A stretch of 64,000 nucleotides of DNA, taken from NCBI GenBank assembly GCA_963575745.1, contig CAUYUJ010015305.1, forward strand, positions 792,991 through 856,990. Direction: 5' to 3'. The DNA is from Prorocentrum cordatum (lineage: Eukaryota; Sar; Dinophyceae; Prorocentrales; Prorocentraceae). This document shows positions 1 through 10,826 of this stretch, in pieces. The translations under genes and the position numbers were made by a program. Below the pieces are notes generated by a model. That model was not told where the DNA came from, made no database searches, and saw nothing but the letters and a program-made list of their open reading frames with translations. Numbering within the stretch: the first letter of the stretch is position 1; each line of letters begins with the position of its first letter.

Positions 1-203
1 AACTGGAGCTCCTGCCCGAACGCCATCCTGCAACAGACGCTGCAGGGATGGAGGGCGGCATCCTTTTCGAAATTGTGCTCTCGCCCTAGCGCTGCGCACA
101 GTTGTCCCACAAGGTTGCAGACAATCTGCGAGCAGATTGCACAGATGGAGAGCGGCTCCCTCTCAAAATGGAGCTCCCGCAAAGCGCTACGCACATTCGC
201 ATC

Positions 204-560
204 GCGATTCTGGTCAGCATCGTCGTCAGCATCATCAACACCAGCAGCATCAAAACAATCCCCACCGTCTCCACCGTCTCCACCACAATCATCATCATCA
301 CCACCATAAGCATCATCATCATCATCATCGTCATCACCAGCATCAGTGTCATCGCCATCAACCCTCTAATCACCATCACCATCACCATCATCATTTTCAT
401 CATTTTCATCATCATCATCAGCATCATCATCATAGTCATCCACATCCCCACCATAATCCAAAGCATCATCCTAATCCTCATCGCTATCGTCATCATGATC
501 GAAATCAACAGCATCATCGCCAGCATCGACTTCATCGGAATCATCATCAGCCGCGTCATC
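204..560. repeat. CAT/CAC-rich trinucleotide tract
   Basis: Imperfect ATC/CAC repeat interrupted by CGT and CAG triplets. All long frames here (poly-His, poly-Ile or poly-Met) are by-products of the repeat. No gene is seen in bases 1-203. Confidence 0.9.
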
Positions 561-1000
561 ATCACATTCCCATTCCTCCTCGTCCCCCTCCTCGTCCTCT
601 TCGGCTTCTGGAGACTGATGTACGGACATCGAAAAAAAAGGCACTGGGGAAACGCAGCCGCGATGGTAAGGAGGGGAGGGCAATCAGAGGGCAAGGCAGG
701 GCAGGGGAACCCCATTCGCCAGCACAGCGGCGCAGCTCCAAAGGAGGCCGACTGGGGTGGGAATTGGAGGGGCGAAGGATGGCGAAGGAGGGGGAGGGCC
801 AAGCACAAGAGACGGGAAGGGCACGGAGTGCAGGGCACAGGAGGAGGGAGGGACCGCGCTGGCGAGTAAAGCAAAACGGATTGCGATAGACGAATTCAGC
901 CACCAGAGGGGACAAGAGGGAGGAGACGGGAGGAAGGAGGCGGGAAGGGGAGGAGGTGGCAGGGGGAAGGAGGCAGGATACATGAGGAGCACGACGGAGT
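561..1000. repeat. Purine-rich GGA/GGGA tract
   Basis: Loose GGAGG/GGGAGG-rich stretch with no regular unit. No supported gene. Confidence 0.6.
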
Positions 1001-2472
1001 AGCGGGTGTGTTCGCCTGCGTTTCCAAGGATCCCGAGGGGGGGGGGGAACCAGTGGCGGGCCCGAACCCCCCATCGAGACGAAAGGCATCCGCCCTTGAC
1101 TCCACGGACTCGGATGTTACCACGGCGGCAGGCCTTTTGCGAACACGGTGTAAGGCTTGCAACAACAACAAAAAATGGCGGGGACCTCGTACGGGCACGA
1201 CGCAACCAGCAAACAAAATGCGAAATGAGGACACCGGAGGCGACTGGAGGCGGGGGGGAGGCCAGGAGACTAGAATTGCAGTGGTTGTTGGATGCTGCAC
1301 GGGAGAAAGCACGGCGGCAATAAGATGTTGATCGCTGTTTAACTCCACGTACAGTATACAGGTATGCGTCGGCGCTCGGGCCAAACAGCGGCGACCCCTC
1401 CTATTTGAGTCGGGATTCTGTGAGCGATCAAACTTCTCTGGCGGAAAAGAACAACCAAAGGAACAAAGGAACCGTAACTATCCAAAAACGAGCAAATTCT
1501 AGACTCGGCAAGAAGACGCCGTCGTTGTCTGACCTGACGGGCGCGCGACGCGGCGGGGCGCGGCCTCACCCTCTGTGGCGGGTGCCTCGATCGTAACCTT
1601 AAGAGCGGCACTCGACGAGCTCACGCCTGTGAGTGATGATGGCGTGAGTCTCTTCGCGCCGCATGGTGCATTCTGTTGGTGCTTCGGGCCGCAGACGCAA
1701 CGTCTGGAAACCTGTCCTGGAACTTCGGCAAGGTGATGGCCCAAGGGTCACGTAACGGGCGAGCTGGAGGTAAAATGCCTTGACCACGTAGGTGGGATAG
1801 AAGGTGGTGGATGGAGACAGAGTTTGAATGATGTGCGCACCTTTTCGGCACCATCGCCTCGAAGCTCACCGCGGTCGCGATCCGCGGAAGCCGCTCCGAT
1901 CACGACCGCCGTTTGTGACCTCCTCGCTGGGCGTGCCAGGCTCGGCACTGTCCGTGGCCGAGGGCGGCTGCTGTGGCTCGTCGGCGCCAGCCGCGCAGAG
2001 GGCCACGCTGGCGCGCCGGCGCATAACCTTCTCCCCAGCCCTGCGGTATCATCGCAGTCTTCTTTTTGGGAAGGTCGGCGGCGCCTTCTGGCGCGGGCTC
2101 GCTCCTGCTCGCGCCCTTGCTCTGACCCTTGTCCTTGCCAGCTATCGCAGCAGCGTGCCCGCGGGGGCCGACGGGCGCCAAGGCTCCCGCCCTCGTCCAG
2201 AGCGGGCGCGGGGCCGAAAGGCGAGGTGGCGCCGGACTCCAGCGCGAACCGTGCGCCGCGCTGGCCTCGTCGCATTCAGCCTAGCGGGAAGGTGAGCGGG
2301 GCTAAACCTCTGGAGAGAGGTCTCGAAGAGGTCTCGCCCAGAGGCGATGGGGGGCGCGACGCACGCGGAGACGGCGCCGCTGGCCATTCGCAGCCAAACG
2401 GCCTGCTTTCGGGCGAGGGCGCGCCGAGCGACGCTTCGTCGCGCGCGGCCAACGGATCCTGACAAATAGGAA
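1001..2472. other. GC-rich stretch without recognisable gene
   Basis: Several overlapping frames stay open on both strands because the DNA is very GC-rich, but none shows a recognisable domain. The only structure noted is a ~100-bp repeat copy at 1314-1413 (listed separately). Confidence 0.5.
1314..1413 (+). repeat. Dispersed ~100-bp repeat, copy 1 (pair at 7023-7116)
   Basis: Begins GCGGCAATAAGATGTTGA and ends near CCCCTCCTATTTGA. The sequence at 7023-7116 starts with the same 18 bases and ends CCCCTCCCATTTGA, with shared blocks CAGTCTACAG/CAGTATACAG and CTCGGGCCA. It is a direct repeat 5.7 kb apart, probably a fragment of an unidentified dispersed element. Confidence 0.7.
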
Positions 2473-2535
2473 GGCACCAACTATACACCAACACCGATCC
2501 TGGGCCAGGATCGGTGTTGGTGTATAGTTGGTGCC
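2473..2535. repeat. Perfect 63-bp palindrome
   Basis: Arms 2473-2503 and 2505-2535 are exact reverse complements (31 bp each) around one central G at 2504. The left arm begins GGCACCAACTATACACC. A transcript would fold into a perfect 31-bp hairpin and the DNA could extrude a cruciform. It may be a fold-back element, a hairpin-RNA locus, or a sequencing or assembly artefact. Confidence 0.95.
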
Positions 2536-3378
2536 CTCCGAACAAAATCCTGGCAAGAAACAGACGCCTGTGAGCGTCCAGTAGCGGCGGCACTCGGGCC
2601 TCTGCCCAGGACCCGCGAGCCCCCCAGGTGGCTGAGCTTCGCCTGAACACTGCGAGGGCGATGCTGAGCGGAGAGTTCGCATGCTGCAGCTTTTCAATGC
2701 CAAGCCAGCCCATGGCCCTGCGCGCCTCGAACGAGAATCCAGCGCGCAACTCTGGATCCATGATGCTGGCGGAGAGGAAGCAGCGGCCGGGCAACTGCTC
2801 AGGGACTGGGTCGGCGAAGAGTCACAGCCGCACGAACGGCGCAACTGCTTCGTCGGTCTTGCTGAACGACTGAGCATCGCCCGCGAGTGACGAGGTTGAG
2901 ACTTCGGGAGGCGGCGGAGCGCTCGGAGGACTCGGCACGAGTAGGAATGCCTTGCTGGTGGGCATCAACTGAGAGTGAGACATGGCTGCCGAGCGGCGTC
3001 TGCGCGGAGACGTCGAGCGCGAGCTGGGTCGGGGAAGCTCTTGAGCCCGAGCGTGACATTGAAATGCAGACGATGTTGAAATAACGCGCCTTTCCTCGTT
3101 GGACTGCTGCGCCCGACGTTACAACTGACGTACTTGCGGCCTGCTCAGTGGAAGCATCATCGGAGACGCGCCGGGTGGACGGGCCATGACCAGCTGTCCC
3201 GCGGGGTCACCGACCCTCGCCCATGCGCCTGGAGGGGGCGGAGGAGATCGAGCGCGTGGCGCGGCTCGACCTGTGGACGTCGCTGCGGATTTTACGACTC
3301 TCGATGGCGCCACTGCCTCTGTGGGAGGCAGGGATGACGCCGGAACGAGAAGCGAGCGATGGGGCTGCGGAGGTCCCA
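2536..3378. other. GC-rich stretch, nothing recognised
   Basis: Short overlapping frames on both strands without recognisable motifs. No repeat unit seen. Confidence 0.5.
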
Positions 3379-3551
3379 GGGGCTCAGGCGTCGTGCCCCA
3401 AGTCCCAGGAGAGAGGAGGAGAAGGAGGAGGAGGAGGAGGAGGAGGAGGAGGAGGAGGGAGAGGAAGGGGAGAAGGAGAAGGAGGAGGAGGAGGAGGAGG
3501 AGGAGGACGAGGAGGAGGACGAGGAGGGGCTCAGGCGTCGTGCCCCAAGTC
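3379..3551. repeat. GGA microsatellite bounded by 26-bp direct repeats
   Basis: GGA/GGC triplets fill about 3411-3525. The same 26 bases, beginning GGGGCTCAGGCGTCG, occur at 3379-3404 and 3526-3551, exactly flanking the microsatellite. This looks like expansion inside a duplicated segment or a target duplication around an insertion. Confidence 0.85.
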
Positions 3552-3724
3552 ATGCTGACGCGCGCACGAGCGGCAGCGGGTGGCTGCCAGCCCGCGGGGA
3601 CGCGCGGCGGGGGACCGCGCGCGGGCCCGGCGGCGCGCCGGCCGCGCCGCGGCGGCGCTGCGCGTTCCTGCCAGGCGGCGCGGGCCCCTGTTGCTGAGAG
3701 AATAGCAGCGGCATCGTAAGTGTT

Positions 3725-3868
3725 CATCCCTGGTCCTCCCTCCTCCCTCCTCCCTCCTCCCTCCTGCCTCTCCTCCCTCCTCCTCCTGCCTCCTCCTCCC
3801 TCCTCCCTCCCTTCATCCCTGGTCCTCCCTCCTCCCTCCTCCCTCCCTCCTCCTGCCTCCTCCTCCTC
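3725..3868. repeat. CCTCCCTCC pyrimidine tract
   Basis: Heptamer-like CCTCCCT repeat. The segment CATCCCTGGTCCTCC occurs twice (3726 and 3812 regions), showing internal duplication. Confidence 0.85.
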
Positions 3869-4193
3869 ATCGTAAGTTGCATCCATGGCCCATGTGTCCG
3901 CGCGCAGGCTCGCCCACATTCGCGCCCGCGGCGATGGCTGCTCCCTGCAGAGACGAAACACTCCTGACAACTTGCTCGCCCGAATTGCCGCACTGGCACA
4001 GAACCCTCAACCGCCGCGTGCCCAGCGACAGACCTCCCGAGAGAGACGGGGGCAAGGAGGGGCCGATGGTGCCGAAGAGAATAAATGTACAACTCAAGTC
4101 CTGTATGCATGATAAAAAGTGTCGGTTCTCGCAGGTCGGCCTGCGCCTGTGGCCCGACGGCGCGCTGAGCTTGCCAACCGACGCGAATCTGAC

Positions 4194-4365
4194 TTTTCGC
4201 GGTGCAGGTGGCCGCTGACGAGCACCACCGGCCACGTCGCAGAATAAAGATCTACCCGTGCTGCCCTTGGTCCGTCCATTTTCGCGGTGCATGTGGCCGC
4301 TGACGAGAACCACCGGCCACGTCGCAGAATAAAGATCTACCCGTGGCTGCCCTTGGTCCGTCCAT
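4194..4365 (+). repeat. Two tandem ~86-bp units
   Basis: Units 4194-4278 and 4279-4365 both start TTTTCGCGGTGCA and end TTGGTCCGTCCAT, differing at only a few positions. Each contains AGAATAAAGATC. The AATAAA string is part of the repeat; dinoflagellates do not use a canonical AATAAA polyadenylation signal. Confidence 0.9.
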
Positions 4366-4639
4366 CCGCGATCACGTCGCGGGTGTCCTCCCAGCTCAGG
4401 GCCCACAGTTGGCCTGGGCCCAGGAGGTCGAGGAAACCATAGTACAGCACGCGCGGCAGTAACGCATGTTTTGCCGGCGGCTTGGGTCTCGTAGCTGTTG
4501 GGGCTGTGACGGCCCCCATCGAGTTAAGGCGGATTACAGAATTCCATACCCCCCAAAGCCGGTCCCGGGACCCCATGGCACCCCCGACGGCACATCGATA
4601 TCCATGGCGATGGCGGCGAAAACCTCCATGCCGATGATA

Positions 4640-5000
4640 GGGAGAGACAGGGGTGGGGGAGGGAGGGGGCGAGGGAATAAAGAAATGAGGAAGGAGGTGC
4701 GATGACAGATGGTGCGAGAACGGGAAGGGAAGGGAAGGGAGGAAGGGGAGGACAAAAGGGAGGAGGGGAAGAGGAACAAAAGAGGGAAAGGAGGGGAGGA
4801 GGAGGGACGAGAGAAAGGAGGGGCGAGGAGGGAGGGGGGGTGCGGGAGGGGAGGAATCGAGGGAAATATCGTGAGGTAGTGGGGTGTGGAAAGAACAATG
4901 CGGGGGAAGGAGTGAATGGGGAGGAGTGAGACAAGGAAAAAGGGGGGGAGTAGGGGGAGGGAGGAGCGAGGGGGCGGGCGAGGAGGTTGCGTGCGGGAGG
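4640..5000. repeat. GGGA/GGA-rich tract
   Basis: Irregular purine-rich repeat with GGGAAGGGAAGGG blocks near 4720-4740. No gene supported. Confidence 0.7.
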
Positions 5001-5169
5001 AGTGAGGGGTCGGCAAGGGAACGCACCATGCGCGCCCCAATGCGCCATTTCGGTTACTCCCCCCCCGGGGGCACATCCTGGCGGGAACGCGGCCCCCCAC
5101 GACCCAGAATGTCTCAGAAGGCCAGGAAGCCTCCAAGAGGGACCCAGGGAACCCCCAGAGGGGCCCAGG

Positions 5170-5400
5170 ATTTCCCCACCCCTCCTCCCCCTCCTCCCTC
5201 ACCCTCCCCCTGCTATTCCTGATCCTCCCCCTCATCTTCACCCTCCTCCTCCCCCTCCTTCCCCCAATGTCCCTTCTTCTTCCTCCTGCACCTCCTCCTC
5301 CTCCTCTTCCTCCTCCTCCTCCATGCCTCCTCCTCTTCCGACTCCTCTTCCGATTCCTCTGCATTCGCTCGCCCTGAAGGGGAGGGGAAGGTGATGAGAA
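5170..5400. repeat. CTC/CCT-rich pyrimidine tract
   Basis: CCCCTCCTCC and CCTCCTCCTC repeats. The acidic or serine-rich frames are artefacts of the repeat. Confidence 0.8.
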
Positions 5401-6023
5401 AAATGAGATGGTATGATGAGGAACGGTGAGTTCTCGACCCCCCTGGACTCACAGAAAGACACCCTAGGGGTAGCTGGAATGGGGGGTATGATAGCAGGGA
5501 CGAGCGCCATGCCGAAGTACGGGGCAAGCCTGATGATGTTGTCGTTAACCTGGGTCGAAGTCGAGATCTGTGACCATGGTAAGTTAGCTTGCAAAGTTCC
5601 ACTCGGACAGGTCGATGTTTTCACTGGGACAACCAACATTATCGCACACGTACCGAAGCACGGCGCTAGCCCTGGGGGGAACCTAGCACGCATGCCCGAC
5701 GCGAGTGTGCGGCCACCGCATATGGGGCTGCGATGGGTCGACGATCCTGTGGGCGGGTCGTTCCTCATCGCGATAATGCCTTCTTCTGTTTCCCAGGCGG
5801 TCGGACCGGTTGTCCGAGGCGAAAGGCTGGCCAGCTTGCAGAAAGGCCGTAAGCGCAGGCTACTCGAAGAATGGAGGGTGGGACCGATGCGGAAAAGAAG
5901 GTAATTTCGAATGTGCGTCCACACTGCACTCTTCACGCGTTCCGTGAATCTCGGGCCGGGATCTTTCCCAGCTCCGCTACCAGCTAGAATTTCGGGGGTT
6001 GGAAGCTGTAGCGGTTGTAGCGT
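5401..6023. other. Unassigned region with long open frames on both strands
   Basis: A 163-codon plus-strand frame (5413-5904) and a longer minus-strand frame (6407-5238) overlap here. The plus frame contains two similar short peptides, MPKYGAS and VPKHGAS, but no recognisable domain. It could be a decayed insertion. Coding status is unresolved. Confidence 0.25.
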
Positions 6024-6654
6024 CAGCTTGTGATTAACAAATCCGTGGGGGGCGCGTGTTAAAAATAATCCCCCTGCTCGGGCAAATCGCGGGGGGTGGC
6101 GACCGCCAAATAAAGAATCAGCGGGGCGGCGCCAGTGATTAGCGCCGACGCCCCGCCGCCAACGAGGGGCAAGGGGGGCGGCGTTTGGAGGCAAGGGCGA
6201 GCCAGGGCGCCTCTCTTTTTGTCGAACCGATGCGGGCCTGCGGGCAAGGCGGGCTGGACGAAAGCGGGGCGCAGCAAAAGGGAGATTCGCCAAGCAGCTC
6301 ACGTCGCCGATTTTCCAAGCGAGTTCAGGCGCCGAAAGCGGCCATGCGTCGAAGACTAGCCCCTCGGCGGGGCGACCGAAACCAGCTGCGCGCAGCAGGC
6401 TTTGCAACCCCCCCTTCCTTCCCCAGCCTTTTCGCCCGACCCGAGCAAGGCGGGTAGTCCTCCTCCCCGCCCCTGTCGCCGTCGTCGCCGCCGTCCACTG
6501 GCATGCGGCCGCTCTCTTCGCCGATGACGACGGCGACGACGGGACAAGGACGAGGACGGACGGACGGCGGACGGCAGACGGCGACGGCGGCGACGACGAC
6601 GACGACGCACTGCGAATGCCCTATGGGGGGGTGCGGGGTGCTGCGCAGGCCCGC

Positions 6655-6705
<51 letters not shown>

Positions 6706-7003
6706 AGACGAAGACGAAGACGAAGGCGACGACGACAAGCACGACGAAGAAGACGACGACGACGACCACGACGACGACGCCCGATAGGAGGAACAAAAAT
6801 TCGCCTCGGATGTGTATGGCCCTGTATAACAATCTGTTTACAGAAGGCAATCGTTTTGAGGCTGTAATGCAGGGCAGTACACGATCCCCTCGGCGGCGCC
6901 AGCGACGACCCCCTGGCGCGCGTGGTTAAAAACAGGTTTCGCGCCCCGCGGGGTCTATTCATCAGCCTCCGGGGGGGGGCACCCTTTTGTCAATCACAAG
7001 CTG
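6024..7003. repeat. Segment bounded by ~18-bp inverted repeats
   Basis: CAGCTTGTGATTAACAAA at 6024-6041 is matched in reverse complement by TTTTGTCAATCACAAGCTG at 6985-7003. The segment encloses the GAC microsatellite. It could be a non-autonomous transposon with short terminal inverts. No transposase is present. Confidence 0.5.
6520..6782. repeat. GAC/CGA microsatellite
   Basis: Near-continuous GAC triplets, densest at 6655-6780. The poly-Asp and poly-Ser/Arg frames are repeat artefacts. Confidence 0.95.
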
Positions 7004-7022
7004 GCATTACGAGAGACAGCAC

Positions 7023-7116
7023 GCGGCAATAAGATGTTGAATGTACAAGTTAACTTCCCGTGCAGTCTACAGATACACTCGGGCCACACAGCGGCGGCCC
7101 CTCCCATTTGACCGGA
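7023..7116 (+). repeat. Dispersed ~100-bp repeat, copy 2
   Basis: Partner of 1314-1413, in the same orientation. See that entry for the shared blocks. Confidence 0.7.
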
Positions 7117-7119
7117 AGG

Positions 7120-7262
7120 CTGCGGGGAGGCAGCGAGAGGGAGGCGAGGCGGAGGCGAGGAGGAGTCGAGGAAGAGGCGAGGAGGAGTCGAGGAGGCGAG
7201 GCGGAGGCGAGGAGGAGGCGAGGAGCGTGCGAGGAGCGTGCGAGGAGGACCCGCCAGCCCTC
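7120..7262. repeat. GAGGCGAGG-type minisatellite
   Basis: Repeating GAGGCGAGGAG with GTCGAGG and CGTGCGAGGA variants. Confidence 0.85.
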
Positions 7263-7375
7263 GTCCCACCCCCCCGGGGGCGCCAAGCTGGACGCCGACC
7301 GCTGCACGCCCGGCACGGCGAGGCGCACGGCGGGCGCCAGGGAGGAGCCAGCCTCGAGGGGCGGCGGGGCCGTCC

Positions 7376-7590
7376 GCGCCGTCTCCGACCCCTTGGGCGT
7401 GGCTTAATGGGGGGGTCACAAATGGGGGGGTCAGAAAAGGTCCCCTTTCGTGCCCCTTTCGGGCCCCTCCAGAGCCCCGGGGGGCTCGTTTAGGTACCGT
7501 TTGGGTACCTTTTCGGACCACACTCGCCGCCCCCCCATTTATGACCCCCCCATTACGCGGCGCCCAAACCCCAGGCCGGGACGCCGCTCC
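7376..7590. repeat. Fold-back (MITE-like) element of ~210 bp
   Basis: The left arm around 7395-7430 reads TTAATGGGGGGGTCACAAAT and is matched by the reverse complement of the right arm around 7530-7565 (ATTTATGACCCCCCCATTA). Homology extends inward (GAAAAGGT pairing with ACCTTTTC) and outward (TTGGGCG pairing with CGCCCAA), so nearly the whole segment folds on itself. No coding capacity. Confidence 0.8.
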
Positions 7591-7844
7591 GGGGGGGGGT
7601 CTTCGAGAGGGCGGCCGATTCGGCGGCGAGCGAGGAGGGGAAGCGGGGAGGAGGAGGCCCTCGCAGAAGCACAGGCAGCCAGGATGATCAGGAGGCGCGG
7701 TAAAGAAGGCAAGGGCCTTGGAACGCCATGTTGAGGTTTTACGCGCGGAGCGCGAAAGCGGAGGTTGGCAAGGATGCGGCGAAGGGGCAAGGATGCAAGG
7801 GTACCCTGACCAAGTTGCCCCGTCCTTACTATCATGGTTGACTG

Positions 7845-8065
7845 TAGAGGCCTCCTAGATGGGGTCGGTGTAGATGGGGTCAGAAGATCGCGCCGCGTCG
7901 CCGATGCATCGGCCATGCACCGGCGACGCATCGTCGACGAAGGCGATGCATCAGCGACGTCGACGTGAAGCAAATCGGGCTGCACATCGAGCCGCATCGT
8001 CGATGCATCGGCGATGCGGCGCGATCCTCCGACCCCATCTACTCCGACCCCACCTGGGAGGTCTA
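7845..8065. repeat. Fold-back element with ~60-bp inverted arms
   Basis: The left end reads TAGAGGCCTCCTAGATGGGG and the right end, reversed, TAGACCTCCCAGGTGGGG. Both continue through GTAGATGGGGTC and GATCGCGCCGC to GTCGCCGATGC or ATCGCCGATGC. The inner part is rich in GATGCATCGG half-palindromes. Non-autonomous, no open frame of interest. Confidence 0.85.
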
Positions 8066-8332
8066 GAGGATAGGAGGGAGGAGGGAGGAGGCAGGAGGGA
8101 GGAAGGCGGCGGGGATTCCGAGGAGCCCTGCGGCCCTCTGAGAACTTCTCATGGTCTTCGGAGTAGACCGAGACAGCTTCTGAGAAGGCCCCGAGGCCTT
8201 CCGATCCTTCCCACATCCCCCCCCTGGGCTTCCCGCCGACTGATCGCTACTGGGCCAGAGCTCCTTTCCCTCCCTCGTGCTGAACTCGTGCCTCTCCGCC
8301 TCCCCTTCCTACCCCTCCTCTCTTCCTCTCTC

Positions 8333-8529
8333 TCGGGGGGGCGCGCAAACACGGATTAGCGATCCATGGATTTGGCGCGCGGTTGCCAAATCCATGGATC
8401 GGGGGAGGTGCCCTCCCCAAAATGCGGCGGGTACCCCCTCGTTCGGCGGCGGAACTCAGCGATTTCCCATGGAAACGGGACCCGTCGCTAATCCACGCCC
8501 CCTGAATCCATGTTTCCGATCGCCTGATT
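8333..8529 (+). repeat. ~190-bp direct repeat with hairpins, copy 1
   Basis: Contains a perfect hairpin: GATCCATGGATTTGGC at 8361-8376 pairs with 8385-8400 across an 8-nt loop. A second possible stem (AGCGA...TCGCT, around 8458-8495) surrounds TTTCCCATGGAAA. The whole segment recurs at 9115-9303 in the same orientation. Pairs of ~190-bp direct repeats around ~590 bp resemble a TRIM-type (miniature LTR) element, but no primer-binding site was identified. Confidence 0.85.
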
Positions 8530-8716
8530 TCCTCCCCCCCTCCCCCTCTTTCCTCTCCCCTTCCCTCTCCGTCTTCTCCCCCGTCCTCTCTTTCCGCGCC
8601 CCTTCCCCGAGTCGTGGAGGCACGCCGCAGCGCCCCGCAAAAGTGGAGAGAGCAGGCGCAGTGTCTCGCTGTTTGCCCATGCGCTCCCGCACATAGCACG
8701 ACTCGGGCGCCGGATG

Positions 8717-8786
8717 AGAGGAGGAGGAGGAGGAGGAGGAGGAGGAGGAGAAGGAGGAGGAGGAGGAGGAGGAGGACGAGGACCGG
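8717..8786. repeat. GGA microsatellite
   Basis: Pure GAG/GGA triplets, lying between the two hairpin repeats. Confidence 0.95.
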
Positions 8787-9114
8787 ACGAAGCCTAAGAG
8801 TAGACCAGACTCCGCCAGAGTAGGCGGGAGGAGCAAAGGAGCACCCTCAACCAAACCTGGCTGGGGGCGACGATCGGGGGAATACTGGCTCAGGGGGAAG
8901 GGGGGGGCAGTAACCTGGAATCGGCGATGCAGCACCGATTGATGGGCGATAGGCCCTAGAAAGCGAATCCACAGTCCTGGGCGGGCGGGCCATCGGGCAT
9001 CAATGGGCGATTGGGGGTCGATGCGTCCCCCCCTGCTCCTGTCCCCTCTAACGTTGTCACCCACCTAGCCCCCTCCACAAAAGGGGGGGCACGTGGGGGG
9101 TGGTATAACTTCGG

Positions 9115-9303
9115 GGGCGCACAAAAATGGATTTGCGATCCATGGATTTGACGCGCGGTCGCCAAATCCATGGATCGGGGGAGGTGCCCTCCCCAAATGC
9201 GGCCGGTGCCGCCTCGTTTGGCGGCGGAAATCAGCGATTTCCCATGGAAACGGGGCCCGTCGCTAATCCACGCCCCCTTGGTGAATGTTTCCGATCGCCG
9301 GAT
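9115..9303 (+). repeat. ~190-bp direct repeat with hairpins, copy 2
   Basis: Same sequence as 8333-8529 with scattered substitutions. The main hairpin arms are 9137-9152 and 9161-9176, with one mismatch (TTTGAC against GCCAAA). The second stem is conserved. Confidence 0.85.
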
Positions 9304-9689
9304 AGTTTCAACGCCGCTTGTGCAAAACAGACTCATCAGCTGATTTTATAACTCTCTGGCCTCGCCCCAAGTGGGGAAAGTGGGCCAGGCCGGGGGAGAG
9401 GGGCACGATTTCTGTGCCGAACGTCCTCTCCCCTTGCCCTCATCGTGCTCCCGTCCTCCTCCTACCCCCCATCCTCTCGGAGGAGGGTTCTGGAGGATTC
9501 GCGTTGCCGCCACTGGATCGACCTTCAAAATCAATGCGCCGATGGCCAGAATTGATCCAAGGGAAGGCCTGGGGACCGACTTTGAACCGACTTGGGCGAG
9601 CAAGTAGGCCACCGCTGTCTCAACCATCCTTCCTCCCCCTCCTCCTGCTCTTCCTCCTCCTCCTGTTCCTCATCCTTCCCGTAATCCTT

Positions 9690-10140
9690 ATCAGCTTGAG
9701 CCGCTTGTTCCTAACAATTGGATGTTTAGTTACCTTCATATTTCCTCAAAGAATCATTATTCGTACTCTTGCGCACGTTGATAGCATTGGTATAAAAATT
9801 CGGACGTATATGCGAATGTCTATGACTCCACGTGTTAGTATTCGTATTATTGTTGTTGGGTGTATATGTGTTTAGGTCTATGGTACTGTCGATGCTAATA
9901 TTGCATATATGCTACTGGTGTGTTGTTTACTACAAATTATACTTTTACGTGAGTGTTGGTCAGATTATCGGCATTACTGATATTTACATTACGAGTATAG
10001 GTATGATGATCAGTAGTACGACTAAACAACAATTTGTTGTTGTCGTGTTTCACGTCTATGGTGGTTCCTGGTATTAGTGACATTCATGTCCATTGTCTTC
10101 GCTTTGTGTTTCCTATTCTTGTTCTTCTTCTAATCATTAC
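9690..10140. other. AT-rich island
   Basis: This ~450-bp stretch is visibly A+T-rich (TATTCGTATTATTGTTG, TTTACTACAAATTATAC) in a strongly GC-rich region. The 81- and 265-codon plus frames that run through it show no recognisable motif. It may be sequence of separate origin. Confidence 0.6.
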
Positions 10141-10702
10141 TAATATCCTCCCCCTCTTGGGTGGGGCGAACGGGAGGGACAGCAAGGGGAGGGATGGAAA
10201 CCAACGTATGCAGCTGGTTTCTACGGCGCCGCGCTGGAGGCGCGAAGCCATCGAGAAAAACTCCCAGCGGCGGGGCCGAAACCAAATGCATGCAACGAAC
10301 ATCGCACCACCGTCTTCCCAACCCTCCCCTCGTCGTCCGACCCGACTTGTGCTTCCCACCACCTTCTCTCACATCGACGTCCTCCGTGCTCCACCTCCTC
10401 CTGCGCACCGCCATGGAAGTGGCCCCTGGCTCCCCCAGCGGACGCTGCGCGGCTCGCGACCCGCGCGCCACCCGCGGAGCCACCCTCCCGGCACCGCTGC
10501 TGGCAGTTCTCGCACGCGCTGCTCCCAGTTTGTAGCCACACACGCCGCACCTCCGCCGCCTCCTCCCCTTCCCCGGACACGCGGGCGGGTCCCCGACGGG
10601 AGCTTCCTCCTCCTGGCCTTCTCCCTCCCTCCCTCCCCTCGCTGCGCCTCCTCCCTCCCGCCCCCCTCCCTTGGGACCTGGCCCCCCCGCGTGCGGGCCT
10701 CG

Positions 10703-10826
10703 CCCGGAGGAGGAGGAGGAGGAGGAGGAGGAGGAGGAGGAGGAGGAGGAGGAGGAGGCGGAGGCGGAGGCGGAGGCGGAGGCGGAGGAGGAGGAGGAGG
10801 AGGAGGAGGAGGTGTGGGAGGGGGGG
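10703..10826. repeat. GGA/GGC microsatellite
   Basis: GGA triplets with a block of GGCGGAGGC. Poly-Gly, poly-Glu and poly-Pro frames result. Confidence 0.95.

Noticed and set aside
118-145. Small inverted repeat CAATCTGC/GCAGATTG
   Set aside because: Eight-bp arms are expected by chance in 64 kb.
4240-4340. AATAAA strings as polyadenylation signals
   Set aside because: They lie in both copies of a tandem repeat with no gene upstream; canonical AATAAA is not used in dinoflagellates.
5238-6407. 389-codon minus ORF at 5.2-6.4 kb
   Set aside because: Runs into a CTC repeat tail, overlaps an equally plausible plus ORF, and has no recognised motif.
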